Shown piece after piece: positions 1 through 8,804 of a DNA stretch of 64,000 bases (its first letter is position 1; each line of letters starts with the position of its first letter). The stretch covers positions 1,850,079 through 1,914,078 of the forward strand of contig CP070758.1 of NCBI GenBank assembly GCA_020348925.1. Reading direction: 5' to 3'. The position numbers were made by a program, and so were the translations under genes. This DNA is from Gemmatimonadota bacterium (GTDB taxonomy: Bacteria > JBHIER01 > G020348925). A model generated the notes under the pieces. The model saw nothing but the letters and a program-made list of their open reading frames with translations. It made no database searches and was not told where the DNA came from.

Positions 1-2
1 AT

Positions 3-3000
3 CAGGAGCTTTCTACACTCTATAAAGCCTTTGTTTCAAAGAGTCCGTTTTCCATGCCCGAGCTTCCGATTCAGTATGTCGACTTTGCCGTTTGGCAACG
101 AGAATGGTTACAGGGAGAGATTTTGGAGACACAGCTTGCCTATTGGAGAGCACAACTCAAAAGTGCGCCTCCCGTGTTGGAATTTCCGACCGACCACCCA
201 CGATCTCCAACGTCGACCTTCAGAGGCGCGAGGCAGTCCCTGGTACTGTCAAAAACGTTGGGAGAAGCACTCGATGCATTGAGCCAACGGGAAGGAGTCA
301 CCTTGTTTATGACACTGTTGGCAGCATTTACAGTTCTCCTCCATCGTTACACAGGGCAGGACATCATTGTGGTGGGCACTCCTATTGCAGGTCGGAATCG
401 ACCCGAAATCGAAGGGCTGATTGGATTTTTTGTCAACACGCTGGTGATGAGCACCGACCTTTCAGGAAATCCCAGTTTTCGGGAAGTGCTTGTCCGGGTA
501 CGCGAGGTATGCCTGGGAGCTTACGACCATCAGGATCTCCCCTTCGAGACGCTGGTCGAGGAGTTGCGGCCGGAGCGAAACCTCAATCAATCACCGTTGT
601 TTCAAATGATGTTCGCCCTCCAAAATGCTCCTGAATCCGATCTGATCCTCTCTGACGTAACAGTCCACTCTTTGGAAGTAAGCAACGGAAGAGCAAAATT
701 TGACCTGGCGCTATCCATGGTGAAGGGGGCAGAAGGATTGACGGGAACAGTAGAGTACAGTACCGACCTGTTCGAGGCAGCCACCATAAAGCGGTTCCTG
801 ACGCATTATCAGAACGTGCTGGAAGCCATCGCGTCCGATCCCGAACAGTTGATCTCAACGGTACCGCTCTTGACCCAAAAAGAACGCCATCAGATGCTGG
901 TGGAGTGGAATGATGCGAAAGTGGACTATCCTCAGAATACGTGCATTCATCAATTGTTTGAAGAGTATGCCCTGCGGACACCTGAAGAAGTAGCCGTTGT
1001 TTTTGAGGGTCAGCAGATGACATATGAAGAACTCAACACACGATCAAACCGGCTGGCCCACTGTCTCATCAAGAACGGTGTGGGTCCCGAGACACTGGTT
1101 GGCATCTGTGTGGATCGATCCCTGGAGATGATGGTCGGACTTCTGGGTATCCTCAAAGCTGGAGGAGCGTACGTCCCCCTCAACCCTGACGATCCGGAGG
1201 AACGTCGAGCATTTATGTTGAAAAACGCCCGGGTTAGAGTGGTTCTAACGTTGGAGAGGCTGGTTCCTGAATTGCCGGAGTCGATGGCATCCGTTATTTG
1301 CCTGGATACGGAATGGTCGGCTCTGTCTCAGTACGGCGAAAAAAACCCGTCCAGTGGTGTTCAGGCTTCCAATCTGGCTTATGTGATGTACACTTCAGGT
1401 TCAACCGGCAAACCCAAAGGTGTGATGATTACTCACCGCAATGTGGTGGGATTCCTATACTCGTACAAGCAGGTCACCTTAGATGGTGAGACGCGCGTCG
1501 GGACCTCAGTCGCTCCCTTCAGCTTCGACACGTCTGTGGAGGAATTCTTTTCGACGCTCTGTTTTGGCGGGACACTCCACCTTATTCGACCCGAACGCAG
1601 TGTCGATGGTGAGTACTTCGCACATTACCTGATTGATCACGGCATTACTACCACTTACATTGTCCCCGCTCTCCTCCCTGAGATCGCATCCCACCTGGAG
1701 AGGATGAAAGACCGAATGAAGCTGGAGTGTGTGATAACTGGACTTCAACCCAAGACGGAAGAGGTCTTGCAGCATTTTCGAAACCTATCCGAAAATTTAC
1801 GAATACTCAATGCCTACGGACCGACAGAGACCACGTATGGTGCGACCGCCTTCAACTTCAGACAAGCAACCTCGCCGGATAGGGATGTCCCGATTGGGGT
1901 CCCGTTCCCCAACTACCAAACCTACATTGTGGATTCAAATCTGAAACCGGTCCCCATAGGAGCACGGGGGGAGATCTTGATCGGCGGAATTGGCCTGGCC
2001 CGAGGGTATCTCCATCAGCCCGAGCTAACCGATGAGAAGTTCATACCCAATCCGTTCAGTGACGAACCGGACGCGCGCCTGTACAGAACAGGGGATGTGG
2101 GCCGTTATCTGCCGGACGGTACTATCGAGTTCCTGGGACGCACGGATCATCAAGTGAAAATTCGGGGGTTTCGCATTGAACTTGGTGAGGTCGAGGTGCT
2201 GCTTGGACAGCATCCTGCTGTCCAGGAGACCGTGGTCTTGGCTCGAGAGGATACACCCGGCGACAAGCGCCTCGTGGCATATCTGGTTATAAATCAGGAG
2301 TCCGCTCCTTCCACCAGTGAGCTCCGTCGTTTCTTGGGGAGAAAACTACCCGAGCACATGGTGCCGTCCGCTTTCGTGGTGTTGGACGCGCTCCCACTGA
2401 CATCCAGTGGGAAAGTAGATCGTCAGGCACTGCCACCGCCCGACCAAGACCGACCCGAGCTGGAGGGTGCGTTCAAGGCCCCCCAAGATACCCTCGAACT
2501 CCACCTCACCAAGATTTGGGAAAAGGTTCTGGGCGTTCAGCCCATTGGTGTCAGGGACAATTTCTTTGAATTGGGCGGACATTCTCTGCTTGCGGTGCGC
2601 CTGTTCGAGCAGATCAAGAAGGTCTTGGGGAAAAGTCTGCCCCTGTCCACGTTATTCAAGGGTTCAACCGTTGAAGAATTGGCCCACGTTATTCGTCAGG
2701 AGGAGTGGTCGGACCCCTGGTCCTGTCTGGTGCCGATTCAACCCAGTGGTACCAAGATTCCTCTTCTCTGTGTTGCACCGGCGGCCGGAGAGGTGATCAG
2801 TTTTGCCGGAATCTCTCGTTGTTTGGGACATGAGCAGCCCTTTTACGGGCTGCGTCTCCCCAGGGAGGATGGAGCATCCTTTTCTCTGCGAGTTGAGGAT
2901 ATGGCTGCTCAGTGCATTCGAGAGATAGAGACACTCCAGCCCGAAGGCCCCTATCTGCTGGGAGGGGCATGCATGGGAGGCTTGGTCGCTTTCGAAATGG

Positions 3001-3503
3001 CCTGCCAACTTCACGAGCAGGGGAAGGAAGTAGCCGTGTTGTTTCTGTTGGATTCGAGTCAACCTCCGCCGTTGATATCACTTCGGAATTACATTCCGCA
3101 GTTGCTCTTCCACCACCTTCCGCGCGGACAATTGACGTACTGTCTCCTCAGGGACTTGAGGGAGAAGGGAAGGAAATTGAAACGGAAATTCCCCTTAAAC
3201 CGTGAGGGTCGAAATTTGAGTAGCGTCTGGAAAGCTCACGAAAAAGCCCGAAGAGCCTACGTGCCTCGCGTATATCCGGGTCGCATCACCCTGTTTCAGA
3301 GCCGTGAGTTTCACATTCGTTTTCCCGATTGCGAGAATCGGTGGTCGGCTCTGGCTGAGGGAGGATTGGATTGCCACATCTTACCCTGTGGTCATGGTGA
3401 AAGCCTAAGAGAACCCCATGTCCGGATCTTGGCCGAGGAACTGAAAGCGCACCTCACCGAGGTACAAGCGCGAAAGGGAACAGGGAGAACTAAACGGATT
3501 TGA
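3..3503 (+). CDS. NRPS module C-A-T-TE, 5' end outside window
   Basis: The reading frame is open to the left edge, and the first visible residues (QELSTLYKAF) are mid-condensation-domain, so the gene starts outside the window; the internal ATG at 54 is not the start. Visible order is the C-terminal half of a condensation domain, an adenylation domain (A3 YTSGSTGKPKG near 1389, A5 NAYGPTETTYG, A7/A8 YRTGDVGRYLPDG, A10 SGKVDR), a carrier domain (LGGHSLL, Ser codon 2583) and a type I thioesterase. Read by eye, the A-domain pocket is Asp235, Thr236, Glu239, Tyr278, Ala322, Tyr330, Gly331. Glu239 occurs in several Orn/Lys codes, so a basic residue is possible. The TE nucleophile motif is GGACMGG: Cys (codon 2970) replaces the usual Ser. 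The A domain closely matches the one at 12325-15588 and the TE closely matches the one at 23466-27467, so parts have been duplicated within the cluster. The enzyme would add one residue and release the chain. No promoter is visible inside the window. Confidence 0.95.
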   Translation, partial: QELSTLYKAFVSKSPFSMPELPIQYVDFAVWQREWLQGEILETQLAYWRAQLKSAPPVLEFPTDHPRSPTSTFRGARQSLVLSKTLGEALDALSQREGVTLFMTLLAAFTVLLHRYTGQDIIVVGTPIAGRNRPEIEGLIGFFVNTLVMSTDLSGNPSFREVLVRVREVCLGAYDHQDLPFETLVEELRPERNLNQSPLFQMMFALQNAPESDLILSDVTVHSLEVSNGRAKFDLALSMVKGAEGLTGTVEYSTDLFEAATIKRFLTHYQNVLEAIASDPEQLISTVPLLTQKERHQMLVEWNDAKVDYPQNTCIHQLFEEYALRTPEEVAVVFEGQQMTYEELNTRSNRLAHCLIKNGVGPETLVGICVDRSLEMMVGLLGILKAGGAYVPLNPDDPEERRAFMLKNARVRVVLTLERLVPELPESMASVICLDTEWSALSQYGEKNPSSGVQASNLAYVMYTSGSTGKPKGVMITHRNVVGFLYSYKQVTLDGETRVGTSVAPFSFDTSVEEFFSTLCFGGTLHLIRPERSVDGEYFAHYLIDHGITTTYIVPALLPEIASHLERMKDRMKLECVITGLQPKTEEVLQHFRNLSENLRILNAYGPTETTYGATAFNFRQATSPDRDVPIGVPFPNYQTYIVDSNLKPVPIGARGEILIGGIGLARGYLHQPELTDEKFIPNPFSDEPDARLYRTGDVGRYLPDGTIEFLGRTDHQVKIRGFRIELGEVEVLLGQHPAVQETVVLAREDTPGDKRLVAYLVINQESAPSTSELRRFLGRKLPEHMVPSAFVVLDALPLTSSGKVDRQALPPPDQDRPELEGAFKAPQDTLELHLTKIWEKVLGVQPIGVRDNFFELGGHSLLAVRLFEQIKKVLGKSLPLSTLFKGSTVEELAHVIRQEEWSDPWSCLVPIQPSGTKIPLLCVAPAAGEVISFAGISRCLGHEQPFYGLRLPREDGASFSLRVEDMAAQCIREIETLQPEGPYLLGGACMGGLVAFEMACQLHEQGKEVAVLFLLDSSQPPPLISLRNYIPQLLFHHLPRGQLTYCLLRDLREKGRKLKRKFPLNREGRNLSSVWKAHEKARRAYVPRVYPGRITLFQSREFHIRFPDCENRWSALAEGGLDCHILPCGHGESLREPHVRILAEELKAHLTEVQARKGTGRTKRI

Positions 3504-3915
3504 GTCAACCAAGGATTCCAGCAGGCGCGGGGAGTCGTTGATTGAAGATGGTCTTGTTTCATTCTGAAAAATGAACGTTCTATAAGTGCGCAGCCGAACC
3601 ATTTCCAACCTCGTATGATAGTCTTGTGATTGTTGGAAACTTTTGCAATATCGTGGCAATAATCGTGCTCTGAGTTTTTGAGATCACTTTATTATTGCTC
3701 CTTGCACTTTTCATAAGGAGATATATATATTATCAAATCTTTGATCAAGAAGCTGTGGTGAAGTGTTCTCGCGTCAGGAGTGTAATCCTGTGCAATTTTC
3801 GGACAAGGTCAAAACGACTAAGAACTTATCAATAGCATATAGCTTTCAGCATTTTACTCAGTTTCATGCCTTTGGGCCTCTATTGAATTCTGAGATTGAG
3901 AGGAGGAATCTATCC
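3504..3915 (+). other. Intergenic leader of the TonB receptor gene
   Basis: No convincing gene. The open frame from 3763 to 3915 reads straight into the receptor gene but lacks coding character before the signal peptide. The stretch holds the likely promoter (3702-3731) and the ribosome binding site AGGAGG at 3901-3906. No Fur-like palindrome was found by eye. Confidence 0.6.
3702..3731 (+). promoter_or_regulatory. Candidate sigma70-type promoter for the TonB receptor
   Basis: TTGCAC at 3702-3707 could serve as a -35 element. It is followed after 16-18 bases by a TATATA/TATATT run at 3724-3731 as -10. It lies about 185 bases upstream of the receptor start. Judged only by consensus match, in AT-rich sequence where chance matches are common. 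Confidence 0.35.
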
Positions 3916-6138
3916 ATGAGATCACTCTTGTTTTTTAGTCTACTCCTGTTCGCCGCTGCATCTTATGTTTTCTCACAAGAAATGCAATCACAAAACCAAG
4001 ACTCCTTACAGGCATCAGAAGAGGTGAAAGTCGAGTTCGAACCCATTGTTGTCACTGCCACACGTTCTGAACGTCCAATTCTTAGGGTTCCGTATGCGAT
4101 TGACGTTATTGGGGAGGAAGAAATACAACGAGCCGAGACCGGTCTTTCCCTCGATGAAGCAGTGCGTGCTGTACCGGGTATTGTTGTGAATAGCCGACAC
4201 AACCGGGATCGAGGTGACCGGATTATTATACGGGGGATAGGCAGCCGTGCCCAGTATGGTGTGCGCGGTATCAAAGTCATTCTCGATGGAATACCACTCA
4301 CCTTGCCCGATGGTCAATCGCTGTTACATAATCTCGATCTCGGTTCGGTGGGCAAAATTGAGATTCTCCGCGGTCCCAGCTCGTCCCTGTATGGCAATGC
4401 AGCCGGTGGACTCATCGACATTCAGACTCAGTCCGCACCATCTACACCATATCTGTTTCAACCTCGATTTGTCGTCGGCAGTGATGGCCTTCTGAAATGG
4501 CAGGGCAAACTCTCAGGTACTGTTGGAAGACATGACTATCTCATCAATGCAAACAAGTTGACGCTTGATGGATACCGTGAACATTCCTCTGCCAGTTCTT
4601 ATTCCGTCAATGCAGTGGGCCGTCACAGGATCTCGGATCAAGTCAGAATGACGACTGTACTGAACTACATCTATGCACCATATCTATTAAATCCCGGATC
4701 CGTATCAAAGACGGATGCCATCAATGTTCCATCCAAAACGAGTTTTTTTAACAAACAAAGGGCCTACGGACGCAGCAATGAACGACAAGGTCAGGGCGGA
4801 ATATCCATGATATATGATGATGGCCATGCCAACCAATTTGCCGTAAGTATCTATGCCTCATCGTATTCCTACATCGTTGCCATTCCTATAGAAATCATCG
4901 ACCTTGATTGGATTTCCGGTGGTATGCGCACTGTCTTCAGCAAACGGTTTCAAATTGGAAACACAAACCTTCTCTGGACGATCGGGACTGACATCGAGGC
5001 GTACGATGGAAGGAGAGTGGAGTTCGAGAATCAGGGGATACCAAGCGATCAAGTTGGAGTGGCGGAAGGAAGCGAAATTTACGATTTGTTGAAATACGGC
5101 CAACGCCTTTCGGATCAGGATGAAAGGGTGTTTGGTGTAGGCTCCTTCACTCAGTGTGAGATTTCACTCCATCCTCAATGGGACCTCATCCTTGGAGGAC
5201 GATACGACTATTACAAATTCAAGGCAAGCGATCACTTTATGGAGGATGGTGTGAACCATTCCGGAACGAGAAACATGGACAGGTTCAGTCCCAGGGTTGG
5301 GATCATCTACCAGCCATACGAACTCGTCAAGGTATATGGAAACTATTCCACTGCTTTTCAGACTCCCACGACCACCGAATTGGGCAATCAAGTGACAGGG
5401 GTAGGCGGATTCAATCCCGATCTGAAACCGGAGAGTATGCGAAGCTTTGAGATAGGAATACAAGGCATGCAACCCTTTGGTCAAAAGAAATTTCCGGGAA
5501 GACGATTCGAGTACGACCTCTCTTTTTACATGCTCAATATTGAGGACATGTTGATCCCATTTCAAATACAAGGGACATCGGAAGAGTTTTATCGTAATGC
5601 CGGGAAAACACAAAATAAAGGTGCGGAGATACAATTGAACTGGTCTCCGATCAACGGACTGCGAACGTCCCTCGCCTACACGTTCATGGACTTCGTGTTT
5701 AAGGATTATACGATCGAGACCTCAGTGGATGATACCACCGTTCAGCTCTTTCAGTTGAAAGGGAAGGAAGTCCCGGGAGTTCCACCGCAGCAAATTTTCG
5801 CTGGCATTGCCTATCGGCTTCCGGTTGGAGCGTACTCGGAAATCAAGCTCAATTGGGTGGATCGATACTTTGCCAATGATTATAACGGACCTCCTCCAGA
5901 CAACACCAAATCCTCAACTAATTTTTTCAATGATACCTACTTCGTTGTTGATCTCCGTTTAGGAATCCAACAAACATTCACCAAAATTGGAATCGAAATC
6001 TTTTCCGGGATCAATAACCTCTTTGATGAACGCTACAACAGTTCGGTCGTTCCCAACGCCTTTGGCGATCTGTTTTTCGAGCCCGCGCCCGGGCGGAGCT
6101 GGTACTCCGGAATTCACATCTCATTTTCTGGAGGATAA
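3916..6138 (+). CDS. TonB-dependent outer-membrane receptor
   Basis: An outer-membrane beta-barrel that would import a ligand using TonB energy. The start at 3916 is chosen because AGGAGG (3901-3906) precedes it and because it opens directly with a signal peptide (MRSLLFFSLLLFAAASYVFS). The mature N-terminus is followed by a TonB-box-like/plug start (PIVVTATRSERP) and a plug domain with the usual order: VPYAIDVIGEEEI, DEAVRAVPGIVV, RIIIRGIGSR, VILDGIPLTLPDG, IEILRGPSSSLYGNAAGG. The remaining ~530 residues are a barrel with typical late motifs (YGNYSTAFQTPTTTEL, FNPDLKPES, INNLFDERYN). It sits between NRPS genes and directly ahead of an ABC importer, so it probably takes up the peptide product or its metal complex. 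The ligand cannot be read from sequence. It is transcribed in the same direction as the NRPS genes, with its own candidate promoter. Confidence 0.93.
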   Translation: MRSLLFFSLLLFAAASYVFSQEMQSQNQDSLQASEEVKVEFEPIVVTATRSERPILRVPYAIDVIGEEEIQRAETGLSLDEAVRAVPGIVVNSRHNRDRGDRIIIRGIGSRAQYGVRGIKVILDGIPLTLPDGQSLLHNLDLGSVGKIEILRGPSSSLYGNAAGGLIDIQTQSAPSTPYLFQPRFVVGSDGLLKWQGKLSGTVGRHDYLINANKLTLDGYREHSSASSYSVNAVGRHRISDQVRMTTVLNYIYAPYLLNPGSVSKTDAINVPSKTSFFNKQRAYGRSNERQGQGGISMIYDDGHANQFAVSIYASSYSYIVAIPIEIIDLDWISGGMRTVFSKRFQIGNTNLLWTIGTDIEAYDGRRVEFENQGIPSDQVGVAEGSEIYDLLKYGQRLSDQDERVFGVGSFTQCEISLHPQWDLILGGRYDYYKFKASDHFMEDGVNHSGTRNMDRFSPRVGIIYQPYELVKVYGNYSTAFQTPTTTELGNQVTGVGGFNPDLKPESMRSFEIGIQGMQPFGQKKFPGRRFEYDLSFYMLNIEDMLIPFQIQGTSEEFYRNAGKTQNKGAEIQLNWSPINGLRTSLAYTFMDFVFKDYTIETSVDDTTVQLFQLKGKEVPGVPPQQIFAGIAYRLPVGAYSEIKLNWVDRYFANDYNGPPPDNTKSSTNFFNDTYFVVDLRLGIQQTFTKIGIEIFSGINNLFDERYNSSVVPNAFGDLFFEPAPGRSWYSGIHISFSGG

Positions 6139-6217
6139 TTTAATTTTTTGTTCACTGACGGAAAGACTGTCGAATCACTTGAAGTACAATCCGCTTATTA
6201 CGAAAAGGAACTCATGA

Positions 6218-7246
6218 ATGATCCTACTTTTATGCAGGGATCGGGTATCGATCTTCTCCATTTTTATGTTACTACTGCCAGTCGTTCTCTCTTATGGAGG
6301 TGAGCGACAACCATCAGAGCCTGTACCGTTAAAGGTTGTGACCATGCCGTATCTCGGATACGCACCCTTCTTCATCGCCGATGCGGAGGGGTATTTCGCG
6401 GAGCAGGGACTTGATGTCCAGTTCATCAGGATGAATAGAACAGCAACCCTTATTCCGGCTCTTATTCAAGGCGACATCGATGTCCTTTCCGGGACCATTT
6501 GGCCGAGCCATTTCAACGCCATTGCTCGTGGTGCCAGAATACGGTTCGTTGCCAACAGAAGCTATGTTGATACCTCAGGCTGTATCTATTCGGCGGTCGT
6601 CGCCAGGCGGGATTTGATTGAACATGGGGATCTGCAAAATCCGGCCCAACTGCGAAACCTGCGGATCAGCGTACCTCCATCGTCCCACATGGGGTATTTC
6701 ATCGAGAAGCTCCTCAGTCGGGCAAACATGACGCTCCATGATGTGGAAATCGTGGACCATCTTCCTGCGGTAGAACTTGAAGCTTTTCGAAAGAACACCA
6801 TAGACTTGGCTTTTATGACAGAGCCTTGGCTGACTCGAATAGTGAATACCGGCCATGGCGTCATCTGGTTGCCGGATAGAAAAGTTGTTCCCGGTTTTCA
6901 GTGGGGATTCATTCTCTATGGCCCCTCCCTTTTGGATAAGAATCCGGATGCGGGGAGACGTTTTCTGGTCGCGTATTTCAAGGCGGTCCGACAGTACAAT
7001 CGAGGAAAAACAGAACGTAATGTGGATATCCTGAGTCAATATACCGAATTGGATCGAGATCTCTTGGAAAAAGCGTGTTGGCCGTCTTTACGCGAGGATG
7101 GATACATAAACTTTGAACACCTCATTGACTTCCAGGACTGGGCAGTGAGAAAAGGGTTGCTTGACAGAAAGCTCGCGGAGGATGAGTTTTGGGATCACGC
7201 CTTCGTTGACTACGCAACCAAAATGCTACATATACAGAAGCAATAA
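6218..7246 (+). CDS. NMT1/SsuA-type ABC transporter substrate-binding protein
   Basis: A periplasmic binding protein of the NMT1/THI5, SsuA/TauA group. It has an N-terminal hydrophobic export signal without a lipobox Cys, so it is probably soluble in the periplasm. Family features are the opening strand LKVVTMPYLGYAPFFIADAE, then EGYFAEQGLDV, the ligand loop ALIQGDIDVLSGTIWPS, and DLAFMTEPWL. At 342 residues the length is normal. An AAGGA site precedes tandem ATGs at 6214 and 6218; only 6218 is in frame. It lies 79 bases after the TonB receptor and 14 bases before the ATPase, so it forms one import operon with its neighbours. Relatives bind sulfonates, pyrimidines or other small organic molecules; the substrate here is unknown. 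Its place in an NRPS cluster suggests it handles the peptide product, a precursor or a metal complex. Confidence 0.88.
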   Translation: MILLLCRDRVSIFSIFMLLLPVVLSYGGERQPSEPVPLKVVTMPYLGYAPFFIADAEGYFAEQGLDVQFIRMNRTATLIPALIQGDIDVLSGTIWPSHFNAIARGARIRFVANRSYVDTSGCIYSAVVARRDLIEHGDLQNPAQLRNLRISVPPSSHMGYFIEKLLSRANMTLHDVEIVDHLPAVELEAFRKNTIDLAFMTEPWLTRIVNTGHGVIWLPDRKVVPGFQWGFILYGPSLLDKNPDAGRRFLVAYFKAVRQYNRGKTERNVDILSQYTELDRDLLEKACWPSLREDGYINFEHLIDFQDWAVRKGLLDRKLAEDEFWDHAFVDYATKMLHIQKQ

Positions 7247-7260
7247 ACCTGAAGACGCTT

Positions 7261-8037
7261 ATGTTATTAATGTGTCGCAGTTTGGGCAAGATATATCGAA
7301 CTCGCAATGGTGTTACCACTGCTCTCAAAGACGTGAGTCTCAGTGTCGGTGAACAGGAATTCGTTTGCATTGTCGGACCCAGTGGATGTGGGAAAACAAC
7401 GCTTCTCAAACTCATTGCTGGATTATTAGAACCGACTTCAGGAAGAATCATCTTCGGGGCGGGGGAAAAAAACGGGAGACTTCGGAGTGCGATGGTGTTT
7501 CAGGAACATGGCCTTTTCCCCTGGATGACCGTGTTGGGCAATGTCGCCTTCGGACTGGAGATGCAGGGTATCTCGCAGCATGAATGTCGAGATCGAGCGC
7601 ACGATTTCATCGAAAAGGTAGGTCTGGGATTTTTCACGCACAGTTATCCGCATGAACTATCCGTCGGAATGTGCCAGCGAGTCGGCATCGCCAGGGCTTT
7701 TGTGGCTGATTCTCAAATATTACTTATGGACGAGCCCGTTGGCTCCCTCGACACCCAAACACGGCTCGTGCTTCAAGAGGAGCTGTTGAGGATCTGGGTG
7801 GAACACCGGAAATCAATCATCTACGTGACACATGATATCGAGGAAGCGATTTGGTTGGGGGATCAGGTACTGGTGATGACCGGACGGCCAGGTCAAATCC
7901 GAGAGGAGATCCAGATCCCTCTTAGACGCCCTCGAAACCCATTAAACAGTAATCGACAGGAAATCTCGGAGATCAAATGGCATATCTGGAAGATACTCGA
8001 AGAGGAAGTACGAAAGAGCCTCTGCATACCGACTTGA
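7261..8037 (+). CDS. ABC transporter ATP-binding protein (SsuB/TauB type)
   Basis: The ATPase subunit of the importer. It shows Walker A GPSGCGKTT, a Q-loop region (MVFQEHGLFPWMTVLGNVAFGLEM), Walker B ILLMDEPVGSLD and the switch His in YVTHDIEEA. The late region VLVMTGRPGQIREEI is typical of nitrate/sulfonate/taurine importers. The ABC signature reads LSVGMCQR where LSGGM(R)QR is expected: Val replaces the first Gly and Cys the Arg. The signature loop contacts ATP across the dimer, so this substitution is unusual and may slow hydrolysis. At 258 residues the length is normal. The start at 7261 is followed by a second in-frame ATG at 7270, and either could be used. The permease gene begins inside the 3' end of this gene. 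Confidence 0.92.
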   Translation: MLLMCRSLGKIYRTRNGVTTALKDVSLSVGEQEFVCIVGPSGCGKTTLLKLIAGLLEPTSGRIIFGAGEKNGRLRSAMVFQEHGLFPWMTVLGNVAFGLEMQGISQHECRDRAHDFIEKVGLGFFTHSYPHELSVGMCQRVGIARAFVADSQILLMDEPVGSLDTQTRLVLQEELLRIWVEHRKSIIYVTHDIEEAIWLGDQVLVMTGRPGQIREEIQIPLRRPRNPLNSNRQEISEIKWHIWKILEEEVRKSLCIPT

Positions 8038-8804
8038 AAGAGAGATTACTCCTTGGGTGGTGGCTGCCAACTATGACGGTCGTTGTAATATTGATTGTAT
8101 GGGAATGGTTGGTCCGCTCGGGCGAACTTTCAGCTCTTTTTTTCCCGGCACCTTCAATGATCGTCCAAGCTTTTGTCCGTTTGCTTACCAGCGGCAAGTT
8201 GATTACCGAGGTTCGCATCACTTTAATGCGAGCCCTGTTGGGATTGGTACTCGGCGGTATAAGTGGCATGGTCTTAGGTTTGCTCATGGGCTGGTCTCAG
8301 AAGTTGCGCATTCTCGTCGATCCCTTCATTGCAGCTGCTCACCCAATCCCCAAAATTGCTATTTTGCCGTTGATTCTGATCATCTTTGGCATCGGTGAAA
8401 CGTCCAAAGTGATCGTAATCGCTGTGGCTGCATTCTTTCCCATGTTAATCAACACAATGGCCGGTGTGCGGAACATTCATCCCATCCATTTTGATGTGGC
8501 AAAAAACTATGGTGCCTCTTTGAGAAAAACTTTTTCTCGCGTCATCGTGCCGGGCAGTTTACCGCTTGTGCTAACAGGACTACGCTTGGCCTTTAATGCC
8601 GTGTTGTTGCTCACGATTGCCGTCGAATTAGTCGTTGCTCAGAAGGGATTAGGAAGAATGATCTGGTTTGCCTGGGAGACCATGCGAACCGAAGAACTTT
8701 ACGTCGGTCTGATTGTCACAGCAGCATTAGGGATCGGTTTTAACTTCGTATTACACTCTATAGCAAAACGTCTCATCCCCTGGCGGAGAACTCAAATTGA
8801 ATAA
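7977..8804 (+). CDS. ABC transporter permease (SsuC/TauC type)
   Basis: The inner-membrane subunit of the importer. It shows about six hydrophobic segments and the cytoplasmic EAA-loop (NYGASLRKTFSRVIVPGSLP) that docks on the ATPase. The early helix TVVVILIVWEWLV and the sequence FFPAPSMIVQAFVRLL are typical of nitrate/sulfonate permeases. The ATG at 7977 has GGAG five bases upstream, but this makes a 61-base overlap with the ATPase gene. A TTG at 8034 overlapping the ATPase stop (TTGA) is an alternative that would remove 19 N-terminal residues. It overlaps the following A-T-TE synthetase start by eight bases, which ties uptake and synthesis to one transcript. Confidence 0.9.
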   Translation: MAYLEDTRRGSTKEPLHTDLKERLLLGWWLPTMTVVVILIVWEWLVRSGELSALFFPAPSMIVQAFVRLLTSGKLITEVRITLMRALLGLVLGGISGMVLGLLMGWSQKLRILVDPFIAAAHPIPKIAILPLILIIFGIGETSKVIVIAVAAFFPMLINTMAGVRNIHPIHFDVAKNYGASLRKTFSRVIVPGSLPLVLTGLRLAFNAVLLLTIAVELVVAQKGLGRMIWFAWETMRTEELYVGLIVTAALGIGFNFVLHSIAKRLIPWRRTQIE

